Below, piece by piece: positions 54,293-63,096 of a DNA stretch of 64,000 bases (its first letter is position 1; every line of letters begins with the position of its first letter). Made by a program: the position numbers and the translations under genes. This DNA comes from Roseiarcus fermentans (lineage in GTDB: Bacteria; Pseudomonadota; Alphaproteobacteria; Rhizobiales; Beijerinckiaceae). The notes under the pieces were generated by a model. It searched no databases. It was not told the DNA's origin and saw only the letters and a program-made list of their open reading frames with translations. The stretch lies in assembly GCF_003315135.1 (NCBI RefSeq), contig NZ_QNRK01000009.1, positions 111,997 through 175,996 on the forward strand. The letters run 5' to 3'.

Positions 54293-55234
54293 ATGCTCAA
54301 GGGCGTCGCCATGAAAATTGGCGCGACGCTGGCGTTCGCGTTGATGGCGGCCCTCATCAAGGCCTCGTCGCCGGACTTTCCGGTCTCGGAAATCGTGTTC
54401 TTCCGCTCCCTGTTCGCGATGGCGACGCTGGCCCTCTGGCTCGCCTCGCGCGGCGAATGGCCGTCGGCGCTGAAAACGACGCGCCCGTTCGGCCACGTCG
54501 GACGATCGCTCGCGGGCTCGGGCGGGATGTACGGCTACTTCGTCTCGCTCGCGTTCCTGCCGCTCGCCGACGCCGCGGCCTTCACCTTCGTCTCGCCGCT
54601 GTTGGTGGTTCCGCTCGCGTCGGTCGCGCTCGGCGAGGCCGTGACTCCGGCACGGGCGGGCGCGGTGGTGGCGGGATTCCTCGGGGTCCTGGTGATGCTG
54701 TCCGGCCATCTCGGAGGCGGGGTCGGCTCGGTCGCCGGCGTCTCGGCCGCCCTCGCCGGCGCCGCCTCGACCGCCTTCGCGATGGTCCAGATCAGCCGCC
54801 TCTCCCGCTCCGAGTCGACCGGCGCGATCGTGTTCTACTTCTCGGCCGTCACCGCGGTCCTGAGCCTCGCGCTCCTCCTCCTCGCGGCGGCCTGGCCCGA
54901 GGGGACGGCCCTCACGGCGCTGGCCTCGGGCCAGCGCTTCGTCGCGCCCGGCGCCCTTTCCTTCACCGCGCTGGCGACGATCGGGCTCTTGGGCGGCTGC
55001 GGCCAGATCTTTCTCACCCACAGCTACCGCTTTGCGGAGGCCTCCGTCATCGCCGCGTTCGATTACGTCGCGATGATCTGGGCGGCCGCGCTCGGCTGGC
55101 TCCTGTTCGCGGAGATCCCGACCGCGGGCGTTCTCGCCGGCGCCGCGATCGTCATGACCGCCGGCGGCGCGCTGCTGGCCTGGGAGCGCAGGGCGGCGGG
55201 CCTCAGGGACGTCGCCGGAGGGCGGTCGGCCTGA
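54293..55234 (+). CDS. EamA-family transporter (DMT superfamily)
   Basis: A 313-residue transporter of about ten helices in two EamA repeats. The first repeat starts ATLAFALMAALIKASSPDFP, with VSEIVFFRSLFAMATLALWL. The second contains GALSFTALATIGLLGGCGQI and VIAAFDYVAMIWAAALGWLL. The start at 54293 lies 26 bp past the SDR stop; another ATG at 54311 is possible. The RarD/S-adenosylmethionine-type exporters share this plan, but the substrate is unknown. Confidence 0.88.
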   Translation: MLKGVAMKIGATLAFALMAALIKASSPDFPVSEIVFFRSLFAMATLALWLASRGEWPSALKTTRPFGHVGRSLAGSGGMYGYFVSLAFLPLADAAAFTFVSPLLVVPLASVALGEAVTPARAGAVVAGFLGVLVMLSGHLGGGVGSVAGVSAALAGAASTAFAMVQISRLSRSESTGAIVFYFSAVTAVLSLALLLLAAAWPEGTALTALASGQRFVAPGALSFTALATIGLLGGCGQIFLTHSYRFAEASVIAAFDYVAMIWAAALGWLLFAEIPTAGVLAGAAIVMTAGGALLAWERRAAGLRDVAGGRSA

Positions 55235-55356
55235 ATCGCCTCGCCGCCCGTTTGCAGCTATCGCCGCGAATCTCCCCTCGCTCGCGATCGAAAGCGTTCG
55301 ATATTCCGGCCGCGCCGCGCTAGCTATCGGCCCGGATTCCGTTCGGGAGCGCATTC

Positions 55357-55974
55357 ATGGGCGTCGAAGGCAAAGACCGCGCGAAAGTCCTCGAGGCCGG
55401 CGCCGCGGCGCTGTCGAGCCAGCTCGGCCTCGCGGTGCTGCGGCTGCGCAAGAGCTACGGCCTGTCGCTGGCGGACCTCTCGACCCAGTCGGGGGTGGCC
55501 AAATCGATCATCTCGCAGATCGAGCGCAACGAGACCAACCCGACGCTGACCACCATCTGGCGGCTGGCGCGCGCGCTCGACGTCACGATCCAGTCGATGC
55601 TCACCGGCGGCGACGACGGACCGTTCATCGAGCACCTGAGCCGCGGCGCGACGCCGATCTTCGTGTCCGACGACGGCCTGTGCCGGCTGGCCGTGACCGG
55701 ATGGCTGAAGACGGTCGACTGGCTGCAATGGTACGATTTCCAGGCCGATCCCGGGGGGGTGCTGGAATCGGCCGCGCACGCGCGCGGCTCGGTCGAATGC
55801 CTGTCCGTGATGGAGGGCGAACTCGAGGTCGACGTCGGCGGAACGGTCGACCAGGTCCGCGCCGGCGAGACGCTGCGCTACCGCTGCGATCGCCCCCACC
55901 TGATCCGCAACACGAGCGACAAGCCGGCGCACGCCACGATGGTCAACATTCTGAAGGCGGCGATGATCGACTGA
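55357..55974 (+). CDS. XRE-family regulator with C-terminal cupin domain
   Basis: A 205-residue regulator. Residues of about 25-85 form a helix-turn-helix: LRLRKSYGLSLADLSTQSGV then AKSIISQIERNETNPTLTTI. Residues of about 110-200 form a small beta-barrel cupin (GSVECLSVMEGELEVDVGGT, then AGETLRYRCDRPHLIRNTSD). This is the PuuR/SutR-like layout in which a small ligand is sensed by the cupin. The target may be the upstream transporter, but that is a guess. Confidence 0.92.
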   Translation: MGVEGKDRAKVLEAGAAALSSQLGLAVLRLRKSYGLSLADLSTQSGVAKSIISQIERNETNPTLTTIWRLARALDVTIQSMLTGGDDGPFIEHLSRGATPIFVSDDGLCRLAVTGWLKTVDWLQWYDFQADPGGVLESAAHARGSVECLSVMEGELEVDVGGTVDQVRAGETLRYRCDRPHLIRNTSDKPAHATMVNILKAAMID

Positions 55975-56014
55975 GCCGGCGCAGTTCGACCGGCGCGCCC
56001 GCAGACGGACTCGC

Positions 56015-56824
56015 TCATTCCACCGCCGAGCGGCGTCCCGGCCGCCAACCCGCCTTGCGCAGGGTCTCGCCGGCGGGAAGCGCGAACCCGACGCGATGAC
56101 CGGCGAGGGCGTCGTCGAAGAGGCGATCGACGATGACCTGCGCAACGTCTTCGTAAGTCGCCGTCAGAGTCGGAACTTTCGACTTCAGAAACAGAGCCAG
56201 CGCGATGTCGGGCGTAAAGCGGAGCCAGCCCGGCGGCTCGACCGCGACCGTGTCGATCGAGGCGCGCAGCGCGAACCGTCCCGTCGTGTCGGTCGCCGGA
56301 ATCATCGGCCCCGGACACGCCAGGGTCCAGGCCAGCGCCGAGCGCTGCAGGCGCCGAAGGTTCACCCCATGCGCGCGGTAGGCGCGCGGCACGCCGGGAA
56401 GATGGAGTCCGCGCCGGCCGGCCCCCGGGATATCGAGGACCGCCAGACCGGCCAGCATCCAGACCCGGCCGCCCCGGCCCAACGCCGCCTCGGCCGTCGA
56501 AGCGACGGCGTCGAAGAGCTGGACGAAGCTGTCGCCGTCGAAGGCGTTGCCGGCGCAACTGACGACGACGTCACAATCGCGCATCGCCGGCCCGAGGCGG
56601 GCCCGGTCGAGGACGTCGCCCTCGACCACCCGCATCGCCGCCGGAAGCGGCGCCCGCCAGCGCTCCTCGAGCGTCGCCCGGCTGCGCACGAACGCGGTCA
56701 CCCGATGGTTCGCCGCCAGCGCGCTCGCCGCCACGCGCCGGCCGAGGTTCCCGGCCGCCCCCAAGACCAGCACGCGGCGGCCGCTCGTTGCGTGCGGGTC
56801 CTCGACCGTCTCCGCCATCGTCAT
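56015..56824 (-). CDS. NAD(P)-binding SDR-like protein (NmrA/atypical SDR)
   Basis: A 269-residue Rossmann-fold protein. RRVLVLGAAGNLGRRVAASA carries the dinucleotide-binding G-x-x-G-x-x-G motif, and VVEGDVLDRARLGPAMRDCD is the adenine-side strand of atypical SDRs. There is no Y-x-x-x-K visible, as in NmrA-like sensors and YwnB-type oxidoreductases. The substrate is unknown. It is convergent with the cupin regulator. Confidence 0.85.
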   Translation of the reverse strand: MTMAETVEDPHATSGRRVLVLGAAGNLGRRVAASALAANHRVTAFVRSRATLEERWRAPLPAAMRVVEGDVLDRARLGPAMRDCDVVVSCAGNAFDGDSFVQLFDAVASTAEAALGRGGRVWMLAGLAVLDIPGAGRRGLHLPGVPRAYRAHGVNLRRLQRSALAWTLACPGPMIPATDTTGRFALRASIDTVAVEPPGWLRFTPDIALALFLKSKVPTLTATYEDVAQVIVDRLFDDALAGHRVGFALPAGETLRKAGWRPGRRSAVE

Positions 56825-56859
56825 CCCGCCCCCTGTCGCCGAGCCGTCGCTTCCGGGCC

Positions 56860-57650
56860 GGTTTTCCGCATGATCAAAGGATTGTCGAGGGATTCCCGGG
56901 CGGGCGCAAGCGCGGAGCGGGGCGGCGGCGTCTTCCGTCAGCGGGAGGAGGGCGGCTGGCCGGATCCGAGCCCGTTTCGCGCCTTTTCAAAGCGTTGCGC
57001 TGACTTTTCCGGGTCACTGTCACTCCCAACCCCGTCATTGCGAGGAGCAAAGCGACGAAGCAATCCACGACGCAGTTTGCGTCCATTTTGCAGGGATTGC
57101 TCCGTCTTCTGCTCGCAACGAAGCTCGAGGGACGGCGTGGCGGTCCACGAGCCGCAACAGCAGCCCAGCGGCCCCTGGGTCGCTTCCCCCCGGGCTCTTC
57201 GACCCGGGGGTCGCTCGCGATGACGGCGTTCTTCGGCGTCCACCTTGGGAGATACGGGTCACTGTCAATCCCGAAGCGGTAGTGCGCGAGGAACCGGACA
57301 AGGCGCGCCCCGGGAGGGGCGGCGTCCCGCCGCCCGGGCGCCCGAGACGGGCGCCCTGCCGTTGAACGCGGTTCACAAATCCGAGCCTGTTTCTTGCCTT
57401 TTCAGAGACTTGCACGGACTTTCGCGGGCGACTGTAACTCCCAAGCCGGCAGCGAACAGCGCCGTCATCGCGAGCGAAGCGAAGCGATCCAGGGCCGCTG
57501 GGCTGCTGTTGCGCCCTCTGATCGTCCCGCCGCCCTTCGTTGCGAGCAGAAGACGGAGCGATTTTTTCCGCAGGAGGCAAGCGGCGGCATGGGTTGCTTC
57601 GTCGCTTCGCTCCTCGCAATGACGGGGTTGGCAGTTGCGGGCGACTCGCG
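56860..57650. repeat. Repeat cluster 4: modular palindromic elements
   Basis: Module A copies lie at about 56860-56910 (divergent), 56970-57030 and 57381-57444. Module B copies lie at 57033-57226, with the CCCCCGGGTCGAAGAGCCC palindrome at its right end only, and at 57463-57625. An inverted partial A follows each B copy (57247-57270 and 57626-57650), so a full unit reads A-B-A' and is itself palindromic overall. Module C lies at 57287-57372 and matches the inverted copy at 1185-1270. No gene is inside. Confidence 0.85.
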
Positions 57651-57849
57651 CCGCCGACGCCGTTTTCGCGCTTCCCTGCCGCTGAATCGTTCAGGCCGCA
57701 CGCGGAAGGAACGGAGCGAAGATAAACACGCGATTTCATCGTGATAAGACTCCGGCGGCACCGATCACCTTATCCTGAATTTCTCATTTATTCAATCTCA
57801 TTCACAATGACTTCTGAAACACCGGCTAGAGCTGATCACGGTCGCGCGC

Positions 57850-58066
57850 CGGCTATCGCGACCGGCGAGCCCGCCAGCACCGCCTCGAGGCTTGCGAGCC
57901 CGCCTCGATGTTTCGATGATCGCCTCGGCCAGGTCCTCCGGCTCGGGCAGAGTGCCAAGGTGTGTCGCTCTCCGTCACGAACGCGATCCCCGCGAGGCCA
58001 AAGGCCTCGTATCGAGCTTCGCCCGGCCGCGTCCGCCTGCGGCGCGGGGAGCGTCGCCTTGACCAT
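57850..58066 (-). pseudogene. Possible frameshifted small gene
   Basis: Three minus-strand frames carry successive protein-like pieces: MVKATLPAPQADAAGRSS, then GEARYEAFGLAGIAFVTESD, then LGTLPEPEDLAEAIIETSRR. Read in order they could be one decayed protein of about 75 residues with two frameshifts. I do not recognise it. The rest of 57651-58146 is gene-free. AT-rich sequence at 57740-57820 and 58060-58135 probably includes the promoter of the regulator at 58147. Confidence 0.3.
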
Positions 58067-58146
58067 ATCTCATATGGCAAAGCTTTGTTGACAACAAGAA
58101 ACCTCTATCGTAGCTGACGCCGCTTTCGTTATCACAGTGTCATGTC

Positions 58147-59802
58147 ATGACCGACAAATGGGATGGCGTCGATCGAGTCGTCGCTCGCGTCCCGCAGGCG
58201 ATGGCCATGTTCGACCGCGACATGCGGTACCTCGCCGCGAGTCCGAAATGGTTGTCCGACTATGGGCTGAAGCCGCCGATCGTCGGCCAGCGCCATTACG
58301 ACCTCTGCCCCGACATCGGCGAACGCTGGAAGGCCGTTCATCGCCGATGTCTGGCCGGCGCCACCGAATCCTCCGCCGGCGAGCGCTTCGAGCGGGCCGA
58401 CGGCGGCGCGCAGTGGGTCAAGTGGGAGGTGCGTCCGTGGCGCGACGTCAGCGGAGCGATCGGCGGCGTCATCATCGCCACCGAGATCGTCGCCGCCGAG
58501 GCGCCGTCGGGAACCGCGAGCGAAGCGCGAGAGGCGGAGGCCGGCCTGTCCAGAAGCGCGATGTCCGACGTCGGCGCCCGCATCCGCGGCGTCCGGCTCC
58601 ACATGGACCGGTCGCAACAGAGCTTCGCGACATTCCTCGGCGTCGCGCCCGAGACCGTCGCCCGTTGGGAAAGCGGCCAGCGCCTCGATCGGCAAGCGCT
58701 GAACCTCGTCGCCGACATGACCGACACACGGATCGAATGGCTGATCGCCGGGCTGGCGCCGGCCCGGGTCGCAGCGATCGGGGCGGCGGTCCTCGCGGAC
58801 CCCGGACCGGGCCGCGCAGGGCTCGCGCTTGCGCTCGACGAACGCATCCGGCCGCAGCCCGTGACGGGCGACCGGAACGCCGCGAGGGCGATCGCGCCGA
58901 CGTGGAAGGTCCGCATCGGCGAGCCGGCCGGCGCCGCCGCATCGGCGAAGGCGAGCCCGGCCCACTCGACCTCGTTTTTCCTTCATCTTCCCGGAGCCAC
59001 GCTGTGGCGCGGGCCCCGGGCGGCCCGCTATCGGCTGCTCGCGAACCGCCCCCCGGGCGGGCGGCCGGAGATCGCGCTCAGCGTCGTGCTGCGCGGCCGC
59101 CGCCGCTGCGAGCAACTCGGGCGCGCGTGCGAAGGGGGCGAGGGTAGCGGGATGTTCGCGTCGAGCGCGGAGGGCGGGAGCGCCGCGTACGACCCCGACG
59201 GACTCTACCTCACCGTGTTCCTGCCGATCGAGGCGCTGTCGGACCGGGTCCCGCAGTTGGCGCAGCGTCTCGTCACGCCGGTCGCGCCGGACGCTCCCGA
59301 GCTGACGTTGCTGGTCGACTACGCCGACGCCTTGTTCCAATCGGAAATCGGCCTCGATCGCGACCTCGCGCCGACGGTCGCCGACCATTTCGCCGATCTC
59401 TGCGCCCTGCTGCTCGGGGCGAAGGGCGAGGAAAGAGCGCTCGCCCGGTCGCGCGGGCTCAGGGCGGCGCAACGCGCGGCGATCGTCCAGGCGATCGAAG
59501 CGGACGCGGCGACGCCGGGCTTTTCGGCGCAGGCGGTGGCCGAGCGACTCGGCGTCGCGGAAAGCGAGGTTCACGCCCTGATGCGGGACGTCGGGGACTG
59601 GTTCTGGGACCGGGTCAACCTGCGCAGGGTCGAGATCGCCAAGGACCGGCTGGCCGAGCCGCGGTTCGCGCGGATGTCGGTCGCCGAAATCGCCCTGGCC
59701 TGCGGCGCAACGGATTTCGAGCACTTCTGCCGGCTGTTCGAGTGGAAATACGGCGTCTCGCCCTCGGCCTTTCGTCGCACGTCCAAGGACGCGGCGACCT
59801 GA
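58147..59802 (+). CDS. PAS - XRE - AraC multidomain transcriptional regulator
   Basis: A 551-residue regulator with an unusual order of domains. Residues of about 10-110 are a PAS domain (PQAMAMFDRDMRYLAASPKW, GQRHYDLCPDIGERWKAVHR, then a PAC-like end). Residues of about 140-195 are an XRE helix-turn-helix (MDRSQQSFATFLGVAPETVA then RWESGQRLDRQALNLV). A FeaR-like AraC_binding_2 beta-domain follows (about 250-420). Residues of about 462-545 are an AraC HTH pair, with MSVAEIALACGATDFEHFCR and LFEWKYGVSPSAFRR. PAS plus two DNA-binding modules in one chain is not a layout I know well. It is convergent with chrA. Confidence 0.85.
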   Translation: MTDKWDGVDRVVARVPQAMAMFDRDMRYLAASPKWLSDYGLKPPIVGQRHYDLCPDIGERWKAVHRRCLAGATESSAGERFERADGGAQWVKWEVRPWRDVSGAIGGVIIATEIVAAEAPSGTASEAREAEAGLSRSAMSDVGARIRGVRLHMDRSQQSFATFLGVAPETVARWESGQRLDRQALNLVADMTDTRIEWLIAGLAPARVAAIGAAVLADPGPGRAGLALALDERIRPQPVTGDRNAARAIAPTWKVRIGEPAGAAASAKASPAHSTSFFLHLPGATLWRGPRAARYRLLANRPPGGRPEIALSVVLRGRRRCEQLGRACEGGEGSGMFASSAEGGSAAYDPDGLYLTVFLPIEALSDRVPQLAQRLVTPVAPDAPELTLLVDYADALFQSEIGLDRDLAPTVADHFADLCALLLGAKGEERALARSRGLRAAQRAAIVQAIEADAATPGFSAQAVAERLGVAESEVHALMRDVGDWFWDRVNLRRVEIAKDRLAEPRFARMSVAEIALACGATDFEHFCRLFEWKYGVSPSAFRRTSKDAAT

Positions 59803-59910
59803 ACGCGCGGGTCGACTTCCCCATCAGCCGGGGAGCGGCGGCGGCCGTGCGCCGTCCGGAGCGCGAACGCCGTGGGGCCGGGAAGCGGGGAGCGCCGCGG
59901 GACCTCACTC

Positions 59911-61185
59911 TCACCGCGCAATCCCGGTCGCCGCCCCGGCCGCGGCGAGCGCCGCGACGACGACGAGCGGCGGCGTCCGCCAGGCGACCAGCGCCGAAAA
60001 GCCCGCGACGGCCAGGGCGACGTCCACGGGCGAGCGGACCGCGCTCGTCCAGACCGGATCGTAAAGCGCCGAGGCGAGCAGGCCGACCACCGCCGCGTTG
60101 ACGCCAGCCATCGCCGCGCGCGCACGACGGCCCGGCCCGAGCCGACGCCAGAACGGCAGCGCGGCCATGAGGACGAGGGCGCCGGGGAGGAAGATCGCGA
60201 CCAGCGCCAGCGCCGCCCCGAGCGCGCCGCCGGGCGGGGCGGAGGCGACCGCGCCGAGGAAGGCTGCGAAGGTGAACAGCGGGCCGGGGACCGCCTGCGC
60301 CGCGCCGTAGCCGGCGAGAAAGGCGCTTTCGGAAACCCAGCCCGGCGCGACGACGGCGGCGCGCAGCAGCGGCAGGACGACGTGGCCGCCGCCGAACACC
60401 AGCGCGCCGGAGCGGACGATCGCGGCGAGAAAGGCCAGCGTCTGGTTGGCCCACGGCGCAAACGCCAGCGCGAGCAGGACGACGAAAGCCGCCAGGCACG
60501 CGAGCCCCGCCCGGCGCGACGACGGCGGCGCTGCGGCCAGCCCGCCTCCGCTGGCCGCCGGCCGGTCGCAGACCAGAAGTCCAGCGACGGCGCCGAGACC
60601 GATCGCGGCGATCTGGCCGGGAGCGCCGGAGGCGACGGCCGTCAGCATCAGCGCGAGCGCGGCGATCGCAGCGCGCGCCGGATCGGGCGCGAGGCTCCGC
60701 GCCATGCCGAGGACCGCCTGCGCGACGATGGCGACCGCGACCAGCTTGAGGCCGTGCAGGAGCCCCTGCCCCGCCGCCCCGTTCAGCGCGCCCTCGGCGG
60801 CGGCGAACAGCGTCAGGAGAGCAGCCGAGGGCAGCGTGAACCCGACCCAGGCCGCGAGTCCGCCGAGAACGCCGGCGCGCGTGAGGCCGATCGCGAACCC
60901 GACCTGGCTGCTCGCCGGGCCCGGCAGGAACTGGCAGAGCGCCACGAGGTCGGCGTAGGCGCTCTCGTCGAGCCAGGTCCGCTCGACGACGAAGGCGTTG
61001 CGGAAATAGCCGAGATGCGCCACCGGGCCGCCGAAGCTCGTCAGGCCGAGGCGAAAGAAGACCGCGAGGACTTCGCGGGCGGTTCCGCGCGGCTGCGTCA
61101 AGGTTTCGCTCCCGTTCCAGATCCGCCCGCAAGCGCCAGCCCGCCTGGCGCCGCCGAGCCTCGCCGGCTGCGTCGCGACGCGCAA
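59911..61185 (-). CDS. chrA: Chromate transporter, two-domain ChrA
   Basis: A 424-residue membrane protein made of two homologous CHR halves. The first half has FFRLGLTSFGGPVAHLGYFR and LCQFLPGPASSQVGFAIG; the second has IVRSGALVFGGGHVVLPLLR and FLAGYGAAQAVPGPLFTFAA. These FGGP/FGGG and PGP motifs define the family, which exports chromate. The ATG at 61185 yields a longer N-terminus than usual (family starts near residue 30), so an internal TTG or GTG start is possible. Confidence 0.92.
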   Translation of the reverse strand: MRVATQPARLGGARRAGACGRIWNGSETLTQPRGTAREVLAVFFRLGLTSFGGPVAHLGYFRNAFVVERTWLDESAYADLVALCQFLPGPASSQVGFAIGLTRAGVLGGLAAWVGFTLPSAALLTLFAAAEGALNGAAGQGLLHGLKLVAVAIVAQAVLGMARSLAPDPARAAIAALALMLTAVASGAPGQIAAIGLGAVAGLLVCDRPAASGGGLAAAPPSSRRAGLACLAAFVVLLALAFAPWANQTLAFLAAIVRSGALVFGGGHVVLPLLRAAVVAPGWVSESAFLAGYGAAQAVPGPLFTFAAFLGAVASAPPGGALGAALALVAIFLPGALVLMAALPFWRRLGPGRRARAAMAGVNAAVVGLLASALYDPVWTSAVRSPVDVALAVAGFSALVAWRTPPLVVVAALAAAGAATGIAR

Positions 61186-61290
61186 GAGAGGCGTCGCTGC
61201 GGGCGGCCTTCAGCGGATTTCGTGACGGCGGCTGTCCGGCCCGGCCCGCCGGCGCTTGCGCCGCGCCGTCGCCGTGGTATCCCTTGTCCC

Positions 61291-61563
61291 ATGCTGTCGC
61301 CGAGACAAGTTTTGGCCTCCATCGCCTCGCGGAGGGTCCTCGCCGCGGCGCTCGCCCCTGCGCTGCTCCTGTCGTCCCCGGCGCCGGCGCAGTCGCCGAT
61401 GATCCAGGGCTGGCTCGCGGCGAACACGGCCTGCAAGGGGGGGCCGGGCGACGACCCCAAGACGCTGAAGGCCTGCGCCCGGCGCGACGACCTCGGCGCG
61501 AAGCTGAAGCGCAGAGGCTGCGAATACCAGGAGGACGGCGACTGGTGGCGGTGCCCGCACTGA
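61291..61563 (+). CDS. Small secreted cysteine-containing protein
   Basis: A 90-residue exported protein. The signal peptide (VLAAALAPALLLSSPAPAQS) is cleaved near residue 34. The mature part, ANTACKGGPGDDPKTLKACA then RRGCEYQEDGDWWRCPH, has four cysteines that could form two disulfides. Similar short proteins occur in Alphaproteobacteria without known function. It is divergent from chrA by about 105 bp. Confidence 0.75.
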   Translation: MLSPRQVLASIASRRVLAAALAPALLLSSPAPAQSPMIQGWLAANTACKGGPGDDPKTLKACARRDDLGAKLKRRGCEYQEDGDWWRCPH

Positions 61564-61669
61564 GGCGCGGGCCTCCGCGCCGCCGTTCGGCCGGGGCGGA
61601 AAGGCGGGCGTCTCGCAGCGGCGCTCGGCGAGCGCGGTCGCGCCTGACGAAGGCCCGCAGCCGGCCCCG

Positions 61670-62356
61670 CTAAAGCCCCCTCGCCCGAAAATATTTCAGC
61701 AGGGTCCAGACGGCGGTCAGCTGCTCGGCGTCCATCTCCTTCGGCTCGAGGTGCGTGAGCAGGAACTCCGACGGTTTCCTGTCGTCGGCGCGCGGCGGCT
61801 CCGGCCGCGGTTCCGCGGGCGTGGCGGCGAGCGGCGGGGGGACCTTCGGCGCGAAGCGCTTCCTGCGCGGCGCGAGCGACCGCGGCTTCCGGCCCTTCAG
61901 CACCCGGCCGCTGACTTTCACGCCCGCCTCGCCGGCGGCGTAGAGAAAGAAGGTCACGCACTTCTGGACGACCGCGTCGGCGGCCGGGAAAGCCCTGCGG
62001 AACGCCTCGTTGAAATGGGACGGCGTCGCGGTTTCGAGGTCGATCGCAAACACCGGCGCGTATTCTTTCCGCAGCAGGTCGCCGAGCGCTTCCGCCCAGC
62101 GGCCCTCGTCCTCCGCCCGCACGAGATCCGCAAGCGCCTGGGTCGGACGGCCCGCGCCGTCGACCAGGCCGAGGAAGCGCAGCGCGTGCACGAGCTGGGT
62201 TCCGACCACGCCCGAAAACCGCGTGAGCACGCTGCGGTCGACGCGCGACGGCAGCCCCTGCTCGCGAAGGTCGTCGATGAAGGTCCTGAACGTCCGGTAC
62301 GAGGTGTACGGCGGCGTTCTGACGAGACTCGCGCGTTCCGAACTTCCGCGGGACAT
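61670..62356 (-). CDS. DUF5343-family protein
   Basis: A 228-residue protein. The start at 62356 gives a basic head, then VRTPPYTSYRTFRTFIDDLR and GVVGTQLVHALRFLGLVDGA, the DUF5343 signature. The middle holds RPTQALADLVRAEDEGRWAE. The C-terminal part has a basic and proline-rich linker (KRFAPKVPPPLAATPAEPRP) and a helix ending TAVWTLLKYFRARG. The family function is unknown; a winged-helix-like fold is possible. Confidence 0.8.
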   Translation of the reverse strand: MSRGSSERASLVRTPPYTSYRTFRTFIDDLREQGLPSRVDRSVLTRFSGVVGTQLVHALRFLGLVDGAGRPTQALADLVRAEDEGRWAEALGDLLRKEYAPVFAIDLETATPSHFNEAFRRAFPAADAVVQKCVTFFLYAAGEAGVKVSGRVLKGRKPRSLAPRRKRFAPKVPPPLAATPAEPRPEPPRADDRKPSEFLLTHLEPKEMDAEQLTAVWTLLKYFRARGL

Positions 62357-62613
62357 GTCCGTCTCCGGCCGGTTCGGAATGTCGACTACCCGCATTCGTG
62401 CCGCGGAGCAACCATACCGTATACGGCGCGTCCGCCGGACAGTTCGAAATGGCGCGTTGCCGCGCCCCTTCTTTCTGTCAAGATACTGATGAAATTGCTT
62501 ATTTTTCGTGAATGGCGCCGACTTTCCGATCGCTTCGTCCAGACGTCGGGCGATGCGGAGAATAGTGCGGCGACGCATCCGGCGGCCGCGCGCGGCGGTC
62601 GGGGATCGGGGGC

Positions 62614-63039
62614 ATGGCCATGGTGTGGACGGACGACGCGGTCGAGACGCTGCGCAGGCTCGCGGGCGAAGGCATGAGCGCGAGCGGCATCGCCGCCGCG
62701 CTCGGCGCCGAGACGCGCAACGCCGTGATCGGCAAGGCCAACCGGATCGGCGTCAAGCTCGGCGGCCCGGGCGGACGGACGGGGCCCGTCGCGCCCGGTT
62801 CGCGGCCCCGCTCCCCGGGCGCGCGCCCGGGGTGGGCGTTCGCCGACGCCGAGGTCGGAGAGATGCGCCGGGTGCGGTTCGTCGACGTTCGCGAAACCGG
62901 TTGCCGATGGCCGCTCGGCGACCCGGGCGGCGTCGAATTCGCCTTTTGCGGACTGGCGTCGGTCGAGAAGCGGCCCTATTGCGCCGGCCACTGCCGCCTC
63001 GCCTACCGGCCGCCGGACGCGCGCTCCCGCTTTGCCTGA
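62614..63039 (+). CDS. gcrA: GcrA cell-cycle regulator
   Basis: A 141-residue alphaproteobacterial cell-cycle regulator. The N-terminal DNA-binding part reads MVWTDDAVETLRRLAGEGMS then ASGIAAALGAETRNAVIGKA, the GcrA HTH with the W-T-D start. The C-terminal part has ETGCRWPLGDPGGVEFAFCG and KRPYCAGHCRLAYRPP, the conserved cysteine motif that binds sigma70. GcrA activates genes at sites methylated by CcrM. A start two codons later (ATG at 62620) is equally likely. It converges with transaldolase. Confidence 0.95.
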   Translation: MAMVWTDDAVETLRRLAGEGMSASGIAAALGAETRNAVIGKANRIGVKLGGPGGRTGPVAPGSRPRSPGARPGWAFADAEVGEMRRVRFVDVRETGCRWPLGDPGGVEFAFCGLASVEKRPYCAGHCRLAYRPPDARSRFA

Positions 63040-63096
63040 ATCGGGTCGAGGGGCGCGCGGTCCTCCCCCGCGCCCCGCATCGGTTTTACCGGCGTC

